Notes: a model not told the origin generated them from the letters alone. Positions 18,639 through 28,452 are shown, counted from the stretch's first letter. The stretch: DNA of 64,000 nt from Cytophagales bacterium (GCA_017303805.1 JAFLBQ010000010.1:1-64000), one strand, 5' to 3'. A program made the numbers and translations.

Positions 18639-19484
18639 ATGCCCCGCTTTCAAAAACTGAAGCACAACATTATTGAGCGTTTCAATGTAATAATTGAAAA
18701 GCCCTTGCTTACATCTACGCTGGTGCTGGCCGGTGTGGCTTTTCTGGTGCTAAGCCTCAGCCTGAAATACTACATCAACGATTTTGAAAATTTTTGGGAA
18801 CAAATTCTGGTGGAGGCGCACGGAATGATTTTCGATATTGCCATTATCGGTATTCTTATTTTCTGGTTAAACCAGAACGGTGAAACCCGGCAGCGGATAA
18901 GAACTTACAAAGATGAGATTGACGACTTCCGGTTATGGGAGTCGGATGAAGCTGCCTTCCGTACGGTGGGTAATATTAAGCGTTTAAATCGCCATAAAAT
19001 TCATGAGATTAACCTGGTGAATTGTTACCTGGCCCGGACTAATCTTAACTATGTGAACCTGAAAGGCTCCAATATGAACTCGGCCAATTTCAGTAGTTCA
19101 TCACTTATAGAAACCAACCTGGACAATACCCGGCTTAATCAAACTAATTTTGAAAATGGAAATTTGAACCAGGCTATGTTAAATGGTTCGTATGCCAGCG
19201 GAGCTAACTTTAAGGATGCCTTCTTAATCAAGTCTCAGTTTGAAAATGCATTTCTGATTAAAACGAATTTCAAGAATGCGTTTTTGATGGAAGCCAACCT
19301 GCGCGGCAGCTACCTGATGGGTGCTGACTTTGAAAATGCAAGTTTGTACAAAGCTGATTTGCGCGGTGTAAAAGGATTAACCGTAGAGCAACTCACCAAA
19401 GCTAAAACACTCTACCTGGCCAAGTTTGACGATGAAATTCTGGAGCAGATTAAACTTGTGCTTCCTGAGTTGGTGGGTGCCTGA
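18639..19484 (+). CDS. Membrane-anchored pentapeptide-repeat protein
   Basis: A 281-aa protein. Residues ~25-85 contain two hydrophobic helices (LLTSTLVLAGVAFLVLSLSL and FDIAIIGILIFWL), which places it in the inner membrane. From ~125 to 255 it carries about 20 pentapeptide repeats of the A(D/N)Lxx type (for example NYVNLKGSNMNSANFSSSSL and AFLMEANLRGSYLMGADFEN), forming a right-handed quadrilateral beta helix. The soluble domain probably faces the cytosol. The repeats give no biochemical function by themselves. It has its own terminators before and after it, so it is probably a single-gene unit. Confidence 0.85.
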   Translation: MPRFQKLKHNIIERFNVIIEKPLLTSTLVLAGVAFLVLSLSLKYYINDFENFWEQILVEAHGMIFDIAIIGILIFWLNQNGETRQRIRTYKDEIDDFRLWESDEAAFRTVGNIKRLNRHKIHEINLVNCYLARTNLNYVNLKGSNMNSANFSSSSLIETNLDNTRLNQTNFENGNLNQAMLNGSYASGANFKDAFLIKSQFENAFLIKTNFKNAFLMEANLRGSYLMGADFENASLYKADLRGVKGLTVEQLTKAKTLYLAKFDDEILEQIKLVLPELVGA

Positions 19485-19529
19485 TTTTGTTTTAGTGAAT
19501 TAAAAGAATACTTTTGAACCGGATTCAAA

Positions 19530-19570
19530 ACAACGGCTTTCCTAACAAGGTAAAGCCGTTGTTCTTTTTT
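19530..19570 (+). terminator. Strong Rho-independent terminator
   Basis: ACAACGGCTTT (19530-19540) and AAAGCCGTTGT (19552-19562) form a perfect 11-bp stem with an 11-base loop, followed by TCTTTTTT. It separates the pentapeptide-repeat gene from greA. Confidence 0.9.
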
Positions 19571-19605
19571 GTCGTAGCAGCAACGGCACCAGTAAAATAA
19601 TAAGT

Positions 19606-20082
19606 ATGAGTAAGAAGATTTCGTATTACACCAAAGACGGCTTGGATAAATTAACCCAGGAGTTGAATACCCTTAAAACAAAAGGCCGGGCGGATATTGC
19701 CAAACAAATTGCAGAAGCCCGCGATAAGGGAGATTTAAGCGAGAATGCCGAATACGATGCAGCTAAAGATGCACAAGGCCACCTGGAAGCAAAGATTGCA
19801 CAATTGGAAGACCTGTTAAGCAACGCACGCCTGCTGGACGAAACCAAAATTGATACCAGTTCGGTTTCTATTCTTTCGAAGGTTACCATTAAAAATAAAA
19901 AGAACGGAGCTTCGATGACGTATATGTTGGTTTCGGAAGAAGAGGCCGACCTGAAGGCTGGTAAAATTTCTACCCAATCGCCCATAGGCAAAGGCTTGCT
20001 GGGTAAGAAAAAGGGCGATACCGCATTGATTAAAACTCCGGCTGGAGAAATGGAATTTGAAGTAGTTAATATCAGCGCCTGA
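19606..20082 (+). CDS. greA: Transcription elongation factor GreA
   Basis: A 158-aa protein of normal length. The N-terminal coiled coil includes YYTKDGLDKLTQELNTLKT and the tip sequence GDLSENAEYDAAKDAQGHLE, whose acidic pair enters the RNA polymerase secondary channel. The C-terminal FKBP-like domain ends SPIGKGLLGKKKGDTALIKT. GreA triggers cleavage of backtracked transcripts. The HIT gene starts 6 bp after its stop, so the two are very likely co-transcribed. Confidence 0.96.
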   Translation: MSKKISYYTKDGLDKLTQELNTLKTKGRADIAKQIAEARDKGDLSENAEYDAAKDAQGHLEAKIAQLEDLLSNARLLDETKIDTSSVSILSKVTIKNKKNGASMTYMLVSEEEADLKAGKISTQSPIGKGLLGKKKGDTALIKTPAGEMEFEVVNISA

Positions 20083-20088
20083 TTTACC

Positions 20089-20487
20089 ATGGCCTCTATT
20101 TTTACCCGCATCATTAACCGCGAACTACCGGCTTACATTGTAGCCGAAGACGATCGCTTTATTGCATTTCTTGATGTAATGCCGTTGGTGCAGGGCCATA
20201 CGTTGGTTGTGCCTAAGACCGAAGTGGATTATATTTTTAATCTGGATGCGAACATGCTGGCTGATCTGATGGTATTTGCTCAGCGGGTAGCCAAAGCGGT
20301 GGAAAAATCAATTTCGTGCAAACGAATAGGAGTTGCGGTAATTGGATTGGAAGTACCACACACGCACGTGCACCTGGTGCCCCTGAACACCATGAACGAT
20401 ATTAATTTTACAATGCCGAAACTAAAGCTGCCTACGGAAACCATGCAGGCAATTGCCGATCGGATTAAAGCAAATCTGCAATCATAG
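20089..20487 (+). CDS. HIT family protein
   Basis: A 132-aa protein of the histidine-triad family. The start ASIFTRIINRELPAYIVAED and the catalytic motif VPHTHVHLVPL (HxHxHxx) are typical of the Hint branch, which hydrolyses nucleoside phosphoramidates or other nucleotide conjugates. It directly follows greA (6 bp). Its last 6 bases overlap the convergent gpsA stop. Confidence 0.92.
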   Translation: MASIFTRIINRELPAYIVAEDDRFIAFLDVMPLVQGHTLVVPKTEVDYIFNLDANMLADLMVFAQRVAKAVEKSISCKRIGVAVIGLEVPHTHVHLVPLNTMNDINFTMPKLKLPTETMQAIADRIKANLQS

Positions 20488-21537
20488 AAAATCTATATCC
20501 ACATTAAGTGGATAGCGCATTAAGAATTCGAGCGCTTCTTCTACGGTCATTCCTTCAAAAAGAACTTTGTATAACCGGTCGGTAATCAAAGCGCGCACTT
20601 TATAATGATCGGCACATTTTTTAGCAATACGCACGGTGTTCACACCCTCGGCTACTTCGGTCATATCGGCAAGTATGTCCGTAAGTTTTTCACCTTTTGC
20701 CAACCGGTAGCCTACGGTAAAGTTGCGGCTCATGGGGCTGTTGCAAGTAGTTACCAAATCACCAATGCCGGCTACTCCTAAAAATGCTTTTAAATCGCCA
20801 CCAAGGGCGCGGCCCAGGTAAACCATTTCTACCGCCCCGCGACTAATTAATAAGCCTTTTGCATTTTCGCCATAGCCCAGGCCGCTTAGCGCCCCCGAAG
20901 CAATAGCAATAATGTTTTTTAACACGCCCGCAATTTCAACACCCACCATATCGGTATTTTCATAAACCTGAAAGCGGTCGTTGCGCAGCAGGCGTTTGCC
21001 AATTTGAATTACTTCGTTAAAATGACTTGCCACCACGGTAGCTCCGGGTTGGCGTTGTGCAAGTTCTTTTGCCAGGTTGGGGCCGGCCAGGCACCCTACA
21101 CGCACCACTACACTCTCTTCTTTAATTACCTCGCTCATGGTTTTTACCTGCTGTCGGCTTAGGCTGTTTACATTCTCAAGGGTTTGGCCGGGTGGTAAAG
21201 TAATATCGAAACCTTTGGTGCCGTGTATGAGAATATGATACGGTTGCAGGTAAGGGGAGAGTTGCTGCATCATTTCGCGAAAATGCGTAGAGGGCACCAT
21301 GGGGAAGAGTACATCGCACGAAGATGCCAGATGGTGCAGGTTGTGGGTGGGCTCTACCTGCGGGTGTAAATCGTACCCCCGATTTTTACGTTCCGATTGT
21401 AAACGCGCCACGGCCTGTGCATCGCGGGTGTAAAGTAAAACTTTGCGATTAAGAGCCAGGATGTTGGCTATTACGGTACCAAAGTTACCGGCACCGATTA
21501 CCCCCACAGGTTTTTCAGATGTACTGCTCAAGGTCAT
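20482..21537 (-). CDS. gpsA: Glycerol-3-phosphate dehydrogenase [NAD(P)+]
   Basis: A 351-aa protein. The Rossmann dinucleotide-binding motif is GVIGAGNFGTVIANIL near the N-terminus. GpsA signatures follow: FPMVPSTHFREMMQ, GTKGFD, GPNLAKELAQ, and the catalytic Lys region GVEIAGVLKNIIAIASGALS, then GVAGIGDLVTTCNSPMSRNF. It makes sn-glycerol 3-phosphate from DHAP for phospholipid synthesis. The start overlaps the end of the upstream acyltransferase gene by 23 bases, which links two consecutive steps of phospholipid synthesis in one transcript. Confidence 0.95.
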   Translation of the reverse strand: MTLSSTSEKPVGVIGAGNFGTVIANILALNRKVLLYTRDAQAVARLQSERKNRGYDLHPQVEPTHNLHHLASSCDVLFPMVPSTHFREMMQQLSPYLQPYHILIHGTKGFDITLPPGQTLENVNSLSRQQVKTMSEVIKEESVVVRVGCLAGPNLAKELAQRQPGATVVASHFNEVIQIGKRLLRNDRFQVYENTDMVGVEIAGVLKNIIAIASGALSGLGYGENAKGLLISRGAVEMVYLGRALGGDLKAFLGVAGIGDLVTTCNSPMSRNFTVGYRLAKGEKLTDILADMTEVAEGVNTVRIAKKCADHYKVRALITDRLYKVLFEGMTVEEALEFLMRYPLNVDIDFL

Positions 21538-23227
21538 AGCCCACCAGGCGATTATGATAATAGTACAGTACGGTAAGGTCTTTGGTAATGATATTACCTT
21601 TTTTGTTTTTGAGTAGGGGCCGTTTAAGATGAAAGATGCCCACGTTTTCGATTCCCAGTTTTATTACTTCATCCACTTTGCCCTTCAGGTGGGTGGCGTG
21701 ATTTACTTTCCGCTGCTCTTTTAACTCGTAGATTTTTTTGCGAACGCGCTTAAACGTATCTCTGAATTCTGTGTAGTCTAACTCTAAATCTTCTTCGGGC
21801 AGGCGCAGCAAGCTGAACAGATCCAGCTTATCAAATTTCTTTTGCCACATTTCGAAAGCCACAAAAGCCGCTACGTGGCTGGCAAACACACGGTTAATGC
21901 GATGGTATTCCGTTACAATACGTTGGCTTAACATGCGGGTATATTCGTTTTCGCGCTGCTTGTCGTCTGTAATACTGCCATTCGAAACAAAGTAGCCGCG
22001 CGTGTCGATAATGCGACCTTGCGGATCGAGGCTGTTACCTTCTTCGTCCACGTAGTTGCCAAGTACATCTAACCCCGGACCAATAGAAACCGAGATGTTA
22101 GAACCTTTTGTAAAAAATTTAAACATGAAACGAATTAGCTCCACGCTACCGTACTTATCTTGTTCGGGGAAGTACTTATCCTGGCCCTTTACCTGCAGGT
22201 AGTCTTCGATCAGATCGGGCGCTTCCAACACAAAATTGTAGTTGAGTGTTACAGGCACCACAAAAATCCTTCGTACTTCGCCTTCGGTAGTTTGTTGAAA
22301 TAAGTTGCGTTGGGCTTCAATGGCGGTGCTTAGCAATCCCAGTTTAAGTTGTTTTTCAATTAAACCCGAGCGCGAGCGGGTGCCACCCGGAAAAAACAAG
22401 CTGTGAGCGCCCTGCTGAATTGCCTGCGTGGAATACATCTTCAGGGTTTCCAGGTAAGGCAGGTTTTTCTTTCTGCGATCTACTTTGTAAGCCCCAAGGC
22501 TGTTCATAAAGTAGGCAAAGATTTTTATGTTGAACAGGTTAAGCCCCGCACCGTAAATAAAAGCCGGCAGCCCCAATGCATGTATTACCCAACCAATCAA
22601 AATAGAATCGAGGTTGCTGAAATGCGTGGGCACCATTACTACCGTTCCTTTTTTTGCCAGGCTGCGCAACATCTTTACTTTGCCCACCACATGTATTTTA
22701 TCGCGCAGCGTGTATTGATTGCGAAAGAAGGCTCCGAATTTCTTTACGCGCGCTCCGTTCAGCAGCCGTTGAAACCAAAACTTAACTACTTCGCGCGTAA
22801 AGCGATAGGAATTAGGTTTAAAATTGCCCGCAATTTCGTTGGCATAACGCTGAACAATCTTCTCCAGCAAAGCATCTTCAACCGAACCGGTTTCGGCACT
22901 TTTTCCACTCAGCTCTACTAATTGGTTTTTTACCTGGCCCCAAAACCGGGTATCATCTTTCGGATCAACCCGCCAACGGTTACGTTTTATACGGTTTAGC
23001 TCGCGGTATGCGGTGGCTTCCAGTTCGTCTATCAATTGCTTGCGCGTGGGTCGCAATTCTTTTATGCGCGCCAAGGTGTGCTGCGTTACCAACTCAATAA
23101 ACTCTTTGCGGTTCTTGCTTAATTGGTAAACAGGCCATTCGGGTATGCGCTCCAGAATGGGCTCGTATTTTCGATTCTTATTTTTCTTTTCTTCCAGTAA
23201 TTCCATGCCGTGCTGCTTGCGGGGCAT
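21515..23227 (-). CDS. Glycerolphosphate acyltransferase (PlsB/PlsC-like)
   Basis: A ~570-aa protein with the acyltransferase motifs: THFSNLDSILIGW (HX4D catalytic motif), GAYKVDRRKKNLPYLETL, FFPGGTRSRSG (motif III, substrate phosphate binding) and VVPVTLNYN (motif IV). It is longer than typical PlsC (~250 aa), with ~200 extra residues N-terminally and ~150 C-terminally, closer to PlsB in layout. It would acylate glycerol 3-phosphate, the product of the overlapping gpsA gene. ATG at 23227 is preferred over the preceding TTG. The choice between first and second acylation step is not settled by sequence alone. Confidence 0.85.
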   Translation of the reverse strand: MPRKQHGMELLEEKKNKNRKYEPILERIPEWPVYQLSKNRKEFIELVTQHTLARIKELRPTRKQLIDELEATAYRELNRIKRNRWRVDPKDDTRFWGQVKNQLVELSGKSAETGSVEDALLEKIVQRYANEIAGNFKPNSYRFTREVVKFWFQRLLNGARVKKFGAFFRNQYTLRDKIHVVGKVKMLRSLAKKGTVVMVPTHFSNLDSILIGWVIHALGLPAFIYGAGLNLFNIKIFAYFMNSLGAYKVDRRKKNLPYLETLKMYSTQAIQQGAHSLFFPGGTRSRSGLIEKQLKLGLLSTAIEAQRNLFQQTTEGEVRRIFVVPVTLNYNFVLEAPDLIEDYLQVKGQDKYFPEQDKYGSVELIRFMFKFFTKGSNISVSIGPGLDVLGNYVDEEGNSLDPQGRIIDTRGYFVSNGSITDDKQRENEYTRMLSQRIVTEYHRINRVFASHVAAFVAFEMWQKKFDKLDLFSLLRLPEEDLELDYTEFRDTFKRVRKKIYELKEQRKVNHATHLKGKVDEVIKLGIENVGIFHLKRPLLKNKKGNIITKDLTVLYYYHNRLVGYDLEQYI

Positions 23228-23261
23228 CAAAGTTAATGCCCGTGGCTACAATAGCAAATGC

Positions 23262-23501
23262 CTACAACCCTTGCATGGCTTCGCCCAGCGAGGCGGCCAT
23301 CGCATCAAACCGGTCAGCGGCTTCCTTTAAAAAAGCCGTGGAAAGAATAGCCTCCAAATCCGATTCGCTGGTAATATCCCACTCTGCAATTTTATAAGTC
23401 TGCTCCAGGTGCCCGCGTTCCAGCTTTAACAAATACCGGTTGTTCCAGTGGAATACGGTTATTTTTAATCCGTCTTTAATGTATTCGTTAACAACCCGCA
23501 T
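23262..23501 (-). CDS. Small conserved-type cytosolic protein of unknown function
   Basis: A 79-aa protein beginning MRVVNEYIKDGLKITVFHWN. It has a short beta-rich N-terminal half and a helical C-terminal half (KEAADRFDAMAASLGEAMQG). No signal peptide or membrane segment is present. It lies 34 bp upstream of the acyltransferase gene on the same strand, and its codon use is like its neighbours, so I consider it real. No family is recognised. Confidence 0.6.
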   Translation of the reverse strand: MRVVNEYIKDGLKITVFHWNNRYLLKLERGHLEQTYKIAEWDITSESDLEAILSTAFLKEAADRFDAMAASLGEAMQGL

Positions 23502-23701
23502 GTTTTTTTAAAGATCCAAAGGTAAACAAATTGCCATGCCTTGTGTGAGCGGTTCTAAATTGCAAGGGCCAGCAAATATTTTAACCATTAAGGCGTTGTG
23601 CAATGGGTAATAATGCGGTGAAAGGGCTGGGGGATTGGGTAGTTACTTGTATTTTAGCACTTAAAATGGGCAGGGTTTAAACTCTTAAGGTTATAACCAT
23701 C

Positions 23702-26569
23702 ATGGGAAAGATATTCAGGATTTTAATTTTACTATTGTTTTGTGCGCCTGTTTCGCTTTGGGCTACTCACATTCGGGCGGGCGAAATTACGTTGCGTAGG
23801 GTAGATTGTACCTCACTCACTTTCATTGTAACCATCAACATGTACACCGATACAGGTTCGCCTATTAAATTTGGCGATGGCGACTTGAAATTTGGCGATG
23901 GCTCGCCAACCATCAAAACACCGGAGCGTCCAAATACTTTCCCACCCGGATTGAATTTGCCGAATGAAGTTGGGTTTGTTACTTACAGCGTTACACACAC
24001 CTTCCCGGGTCCGGGCCGATATATCATCAGTTATGTTGAAGCAAACCGCAACGAGGGTGTGTTGAATATTGCCAATTCGGTTAACACTACGTTTTACATT
24101 GAGACTGAAATTATTATCGATCCGTTTTTAGGTTGCAGCAACACTCCGGTTTTATTGGTTCCGCCCATCGATAAGGCTTGTACCGGAGTAGCCTTCTTTC
24201 ACAACCCAGGCGCTTACGATCCGGATGGCGATAGCCTCTCGTACGAATTGGTAGTACCCAAAAAGAATAAAGGCTCAAACGTAATAGGCTACCTGCCGCC
24301 CAACCACAAAAGTTTTTACGATAAGATCGGCTTAAATTATGGTACAGCCAACGAGGCCGGCAACAACGAACCGAGTTTTCAGATAAACTCCGTAACCGGA
24401 ACCATTACCTGGGATGCACCCGGAGCCCCCGGTGAGTACAACATTGCATTTAAAATTCTGGAGTGGCGCAAAATAAATGGTACCTGGGTGCAGCAAGGGT
24501 ATGTAACCCGCGATATGCAGATTATTGTAGAAGACTGCAATAACAAACGCCCCGAACTGGAAGTGCCACCCGATTTGTGTGTGGTGGCTGGAGACATTAT
24601 AACTTTTGATGTGTTTGGTACCGACCCGGATTTTGATAGTGTGAAGATCGAAGCCTTCTCGCAGGTTTTCAGCATCAACCCGAATCCGGCAACGTTTATC
24701 CCAACCCCTATTAAATTTCAACACACGGCCCCCGGCATCAAAGCAAAGCAAACCTTTACCTGGCAAACTGCCTGCAATCATGTAAAAGACCAACCGTACC
24801 AGATAACTTTTAAAATTACCGACAAGGGGCGCCCCTCGCTGGTGCAGTTTAAAACCGTAAACATTCGTGTGGTGGGGCCGCCACCGGTATGGAATACGGC
24901 CACGGTTAATCTTGCTGCCCGATCGGCCCTACTAAGTTGGAACGACTATACCTGCAAGGCCAACGCAACTAGTATGCAGGTATGGCGCAGGGTTGATGCT
25001 TCTACCTACACACCCAACTGCGTTACGGGTATGCCCGAGTTTCTTGGGTTTTCATTGATTGGCACAGTGCCCATTAACACCACCACTTTTACCGATACAA
25101 ATGGCGGCAGCGGGTTAGCGCCCGGTGCAAAATATTGTTATCGCCTGGTAGCGGTCTTTCCGCAGCCCGGAGGTGGCGAAAGTCTTGTCTCGCAGGAAGT
25201 ATGCTTGCCACCCATTTTGGCCGATCTGCCGGTTATCACCAATGTTTCGGTTGAAGTTACCGACCGTACACAAGGCCAGGTGCTGGTACGCTGGACCCGC
25301 CCCTTTGAAGCAGACCCGGGACAATTTCCACCCCCGTATTCATATGAGGTAATTCGGGCCGAAGGGTTTTCGGGTGATATAAATTTAACACCGGCATTTC
25401 CAGGCCGAATTTCCGACACCACGTTTGTAGAAACACAACTCAATACCAAAGATCTTATTTATAACTACCGGGTACGTGCGTTCGATAGCAATAATGTATT
25501 AGTAGGAACGTCCGCTACAGCTTCTACCGTGCGCCTGGAGGCAGCCTCAAAGTTTTTGCAGATCGATTTAAGCTGGAATGCTGCAGTGCCCTGGTCTAAC
25601 CAATCGCAAAGCTTTCCGCGGCATTTAATTTATCGGGGCCCCGAGGCAGCCACCGAAGTTCAGTTGGTATTAATTGATAGTGTAAATGTTACTCAAAATT
25701 CATTTAACTATTCCGATGCCGGGCAATGGAATCAGCAACCTCTGGTAGAAACCCAGGAGTATTGTTACCGGGTACGTACCCGCGGCACGTACGGAAATCC
25801 AAAAATTAAATCACCGCAACAGAATTTTTCACAGATTATCTGTGCACAGCCAAGTGATGATGTGCCGCCTTGCAAGCCCCTGTTTACCATCACCCCTCAG
25901 GATTGCCGCGATTTTATCGAGTCTTCCTCGTGTGGCGATAATTTGTATTCCAACACCTTAAGTTGGCAACGCCCCTTGGATCTGGCTTGCCGCGATGACA
26001 TTCGCAGTTATAAAATCTTCAAAGCAAACCGCACCAACGAACAGTTTACGCAAATAGCCATGGTAACCGACACCTTCTATGTGGACAACAACCTGGCCTC
26101 CTTTGCCGGGTGCTATAAGATTGTGGCCGTTGATAGGGCCGGAAACGAAAGCGAAGCCAGCGATGTGTTTTGTTTTGATAACTGCCCCTACTATGAGTTG
26201 CCCAATGTGTTTACTCCCAATGGCGATCAGTGCAACGATCTTTTCAGCGCCTATAGCGACCGCATAGGCGAGATTATTGGCGAAGGCGGAGTGGGGCCGT
26301 GCGGACAACAACTAAGTAATTTGCGCAAGCGGTGTGCCCGTTTTGTGCGCAAGGTAGATTTAAGAATTGTTAACCGGTGGGGTAAGGTAGTGTACACTTA
26401 CACATCGGGCAGCGAGCGCTCTATATATATAGATTGGGATGGGCGCGATAACGATGGGAAAGAACTCGCTTCCGGAATTTATTTTTATACTGCAGAAGTT
26501 ACGTCCGATCGGGTAGATCCGGCCACGCAACAGCAAACCCTAAAAGGATGGGTGCACCTGGCCCGGTAA
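23702..26569 (+). CDS. Large secreted CHU-type protein with type IX secretion C-terminal domain
   Basis: A 955-aa protein with a signal peptide (residues 1-21, ending LWA). It begins ATHIRAGEITLRRVDC, the usual start of a family of adhesin-like secreted Bacteroidota proteins. Several Ig/FN3-like beta domains follow (~30-830), with pairs of Cys spread through them. The end is a gliding-motility-associated C-terminal domain: LPNVFTPNGDQCND, then DLRIVNRWGKVVYTY, DGRDNDGKELASGIYFY and a final KGWVHLAR, the type B sorting signal of the type IX secretion system. It is probably surface-bound or released; the role may be adhesion or gliding, which is inference. Confidence 0.9.
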   Translation: MGKIFRILILLLFCAPVSLWATHIRAGEITLRRVDCTSLTFIVTINMYTDTGSPIKFGDGDLKFGDGSPTIKTPERPNTFPPGLNLPNEVGFVTYSVTHTFPGPGRYIISYVEANRNEGVLNIANSVNTTFYIETEIIIDPFLGCSNTPVLLVPPIDKACTGVAFFHNPGAYDPDGDSLSYELVVPKKNKGSNVIGYLPPNHKSFYDKIGLNYGTANEAGNNEPSFQINSVTGTITWDAPGAPGEYNIAFKILEWRKINGTWVQQGYVTRDMQIIVEDCNNKRPELEVPPDLCVVAGDIITFDVFGTDPDFDSVKIEAFSQVFSINPNPATFIPTPIKFQHTAPGIKAKQTFTWQTACNHVKDQPYQITFKITDKGRPSLVQFKTVNIRVVGPPPVWNTATVNLAARSALLSWNDYTCKANATSMQVWRRVDASTYTPNCVTGMPEFLGFSLIGTVPINTTTFTDTNGGSGLAPGAKYCYRLVAVFPQPGGGESLVSQEVCLPPILADLPVITNVSVEVTDRTQGQVLVRWTRPFEADPGQFPPPYSYEVIRAEGFSGDINLTPAFPGRISDTTFVETQLNTKDLIYNYRVRAFDSNNVLVGTSATASTVRLEAASKFLQIDLSWNAAVPWSNQSQSFPRHLIYRGPEAATEVQLVLIDSVNVTQNSFNYSDAGQWNQQPLVETQEYCYRVRTRGTYGNPKIKSPQQNFSQIICAQPSDDVPPCKPLFTITPQDCRDFIESSSCGDNLYSNTLSWQRPLDLACRDDIRSYKIFKANRTNEQFTQIAMVTDTFYVDNNLASFAGCYKIVAVDRAGNESEASDVFCFDNCPYYELPNVFTPNGDQCNDLFSAYSDRIGEIIGEGGVGPCGQQLSNLRKRCARFVRKVDLRIVNRWGKVVYTYTSGSERSIYIDWDGRDNDGKELASGIYFYTAEVTSDRVDPATQQQTLKGWVHLAR

Positions 26570-26961
26570 ACCCCGTAATTCTTTTCGATGGTGTCTGCAA
26601 TCTTTGCAATCAATCGGTGCTTTTTATTATCCGGCACGATCCGCAAAGGAAATTCAGATTTGCTTCGTTGCAATCGGAATTTGGACAACAGCAAATGCAA
26701 GCTCGGTACCTCAACACCACTCAACTCAATACCGTGCTACTGCTGCACAACGGAAAGATTTATCAGAAGAGCAGGGCCGCGTTGGAAATAGTGCGCAGGT
26801 TAAACGGACTTTGGCCACTACTGTATCTGTTCATCATCGTGCCACCTTTTATTCGCAATGGGGTTTACAATTGGATTGCCCGCAACCGCTATCGGTGGTT
26901 TGGCAAGCAAGATGCTTGCAGTATTCCAACACCCGAATTGCAATCGCTTTTTATCTCCTGA
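26548..26961 (+). CDS. DCC-family thiol-disulfide oxidoreductase-like protein (DUF393)
   Basis: A 137-aa protein. It has the family signature ILFDGVCNLCNQSVLFIIRHD near residue 11 with the CxxC pair, FASLQSEFGQQ, and the later SRAALEIVRRLNGLWPLLYL. The fold is thioredoxin-like; the biochemical role is not established. The start codon lies inside the 3' end of the CHU-type gene (22-base overlap), so translation is probably coupled to it or the overlap is accidental; an alternative start is not obvious because VNPVILFDG is the conserved start. Confidence 0.85.
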   Translation: MGAPGPVNPVILFDGVCNLCNQSVLFIIRHDPQRKFRFASLQSEFGQQQMQARYLNTTQLNTVLLLHNGKIYQKSRAALEIVRRLNGLWPLLYLFIIVPPFIRNGVYNWIARNRYRWFGKQDACSIPTPELQSLFIS

Positions 26962-27021
26962 TTTTTGGATTTTGATCTTTAAGGGCGTTGGTGTAAACTG
27001 CATCCTGAAAATTTCACACAC

Positions 27022-27897
27022 ATGATTGCATTTGTTTTTCCCGGGCAAGGGGCCCAGTTTACCGGCATGGGCAAAGAGTTATACGAGCAAAATTCTGTCG
27101 CTAAAGAATTGTTTAACAAAGCCGATGCGTTGCTCGGATTTAAGATTACCGAAATCATGTTTTCTGGCTCAGCCGAAGAATTGAAACAAACCCGCGTTAC
27201 ACAACCGGCTGTGTTTCTTCATTCGGTAATAACTGCCCTGGCCCAACAAGCGGTACAACCGCAAATGGTGGCCGGGCATTCACTCGGAGAATTTTCGGCA
27301 CTGGTTGCCAATAAAACCTTATCGTTCGAAGATGGCCTGAGCCTGGTGTACAAGCGCGCTATGGCTATGCAACACGCGTGCGAAGTGAACCCTTCTACTA
27401 TGGCGGCTATTTTGGGTTTAGACGATGCCAAGGTGGAAGAGATTTGTGCGTCTATTACAGAAGAGATTGTGGTGGCTGCAAATTACAATTGCCCGGGGCA
27501 GTTGGTTATTTCCGGATCGAACAAAGGCATAGAGATAGCCTGCGAAAAATTGAAAGCGGCTGGAGCCAAGCGAGCCATGCCGCTTCAGGTAGGCGGGGCC
27601 TTTCACTCACCCCTTATGGAACCCGCGCGCGAGCAACTGGCAGCCGCTATTGAAAGCACGCACTTTAATACCCCCGTTTGTCCAGTCTATCAAAATGTAA
27701 ATGCGCTGCCTTCTACTAATGTTACCGTAATTAAACAAAACCTGATTGCCCAGCTTACCGCACCGGTGCGTTGGACGCAGTTGGTACAAAACATGGTTAA
27801 AGACGGGGCTACTCAATTTATAGAAAGCGGGCCGGGTAAAGTGTTGCAGGGGCTGGTGAAGAAAATTGCGCCCGCTGCCGAGGCAGCGAGCTTATAG
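27022..27897 (+). CDS. fabD: Malonyl-CoA:ACP transacylase
   Basis: A 291-aa protein. It begins MIAFVFPGQGAQFTGMGKEL, and the nucleophile Ser is in GHSLGEFSAL; the catalytic His region is GGAFHSPLMEPAREQL, and QNVNALP completes the pattern. It moves malonyl from CoA to acyl carrier protein for fatty-acid elongation. It ends overlapping the convergent folK stop by 6 bases. Confidence 0.96.
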   Translation: MIAFVFPGQGAQFTGMGKELYEQNSVAKELFNKADALLGFKITEIMFSGSAEELKQTRVTQPAVFLHSVITALAQQAVQPQMVAGHSLGEFSALVANKTLSFEDGLSLVYKRAMAMQHACEVNPSTMAAILGLDDAKVEEICASITEEIVVAANYNCPGQLVISGSNKGIEIACEKLKAAGAKRAMPLQVGGAFHSPLMEPAREQLAAAIESTHFNTPVCPVYQNVNALPSTNVTVIKQNLIAQLTAPVRWTQLVQNMVKDGATQFIESGPGKVLQGLVKKIAPAAEAASL

Positions 27898-28377
27898 TAG
27901 TTCAACATTTAGCTTGTCGGGGCAGGCAGCTAACAACTGGCGTTGAGTTTTCTGAAATACCGGGTGTAAAAAGTCTGGAAAAATTTCGGCTAAGGGCGCT
28001 AACGTAAACCTGCGCAAGTGCAAAGCCGGGTGGGGTATAACAAGCTCATCGGTTTGGTAAACCAACTGTCCAAAATACAAAATGTCGATATCGATGGTGC
28101 GCGGCCCCCATGGCTGATTGCGAACGCGGCCCAATTCCAATTCGATTTGTTGCGTTAGATGCAGGGCTTGCAGGGCCGTGCCGGTAAAATCATAACTTAT
28201 AACCTGATTTAGAAAGTCGGGTTGCCGGGTGTTGCCCCACGCCTGGGTTTGATAAACAGAAGATTTTAGGAGTGCGGTTCCGAACTTGGTGTGTAGCCGC
28301 TGTTGCGCTTGCGCGAGCATTTCAACCCGGTTGCCCTGGTTACTACCCAGTAACAAGATTAAACTTTGATCGTTCAT
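27892..28377 (-). CDS. folK: 2-amino-4-hydroxy-6-hydroxymethyldihydropteridine pyrophosphokinase
   Basis: A 161-aa protein. HPPK signatures are clear: LLLGSNQGNRVEML at the start, SSVYQTQAWGNTRQPDFLNQ (pterin-binding loop), and NQPWGPRTIDIDILYFG with the metal-binding Asp pair, then VIPHPALHLRRFTLAPL. It pyrophosphorylates the pterin alcohol in folate synthesis. It is divergent from sppA with a 75-bp gap. Confidence 0.95.
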   Translation of the reverse strand: MNDQSLILLLGSNQGNRVEMLAQAQQRLHTKFGTALLKSSVYQTQAWGNTRQPDFLNQVISYDFTGTALQALHLTQQIELELGRVRNQPWGPRTIDIDILYFGQLVYQTDELVIPHPALHLRRFTLAPLAEIFPDFLHPVFQKTQRQLLAACPDKLNVELL

Positions 28378-28452
28378 AAGCTGGTGGGAAAGATAAAACA
28401 GTTTTCATTCCCGTGGTTCTTTCTGTAATTTTCGCGCCTAACAAAATTTTCC

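Noticed and set aside
19626-20114. Open frame of 162 codons antisense to greA
   Set aside because: greA has all family motifs over the same bases; the antisense frame has no recognisable content.
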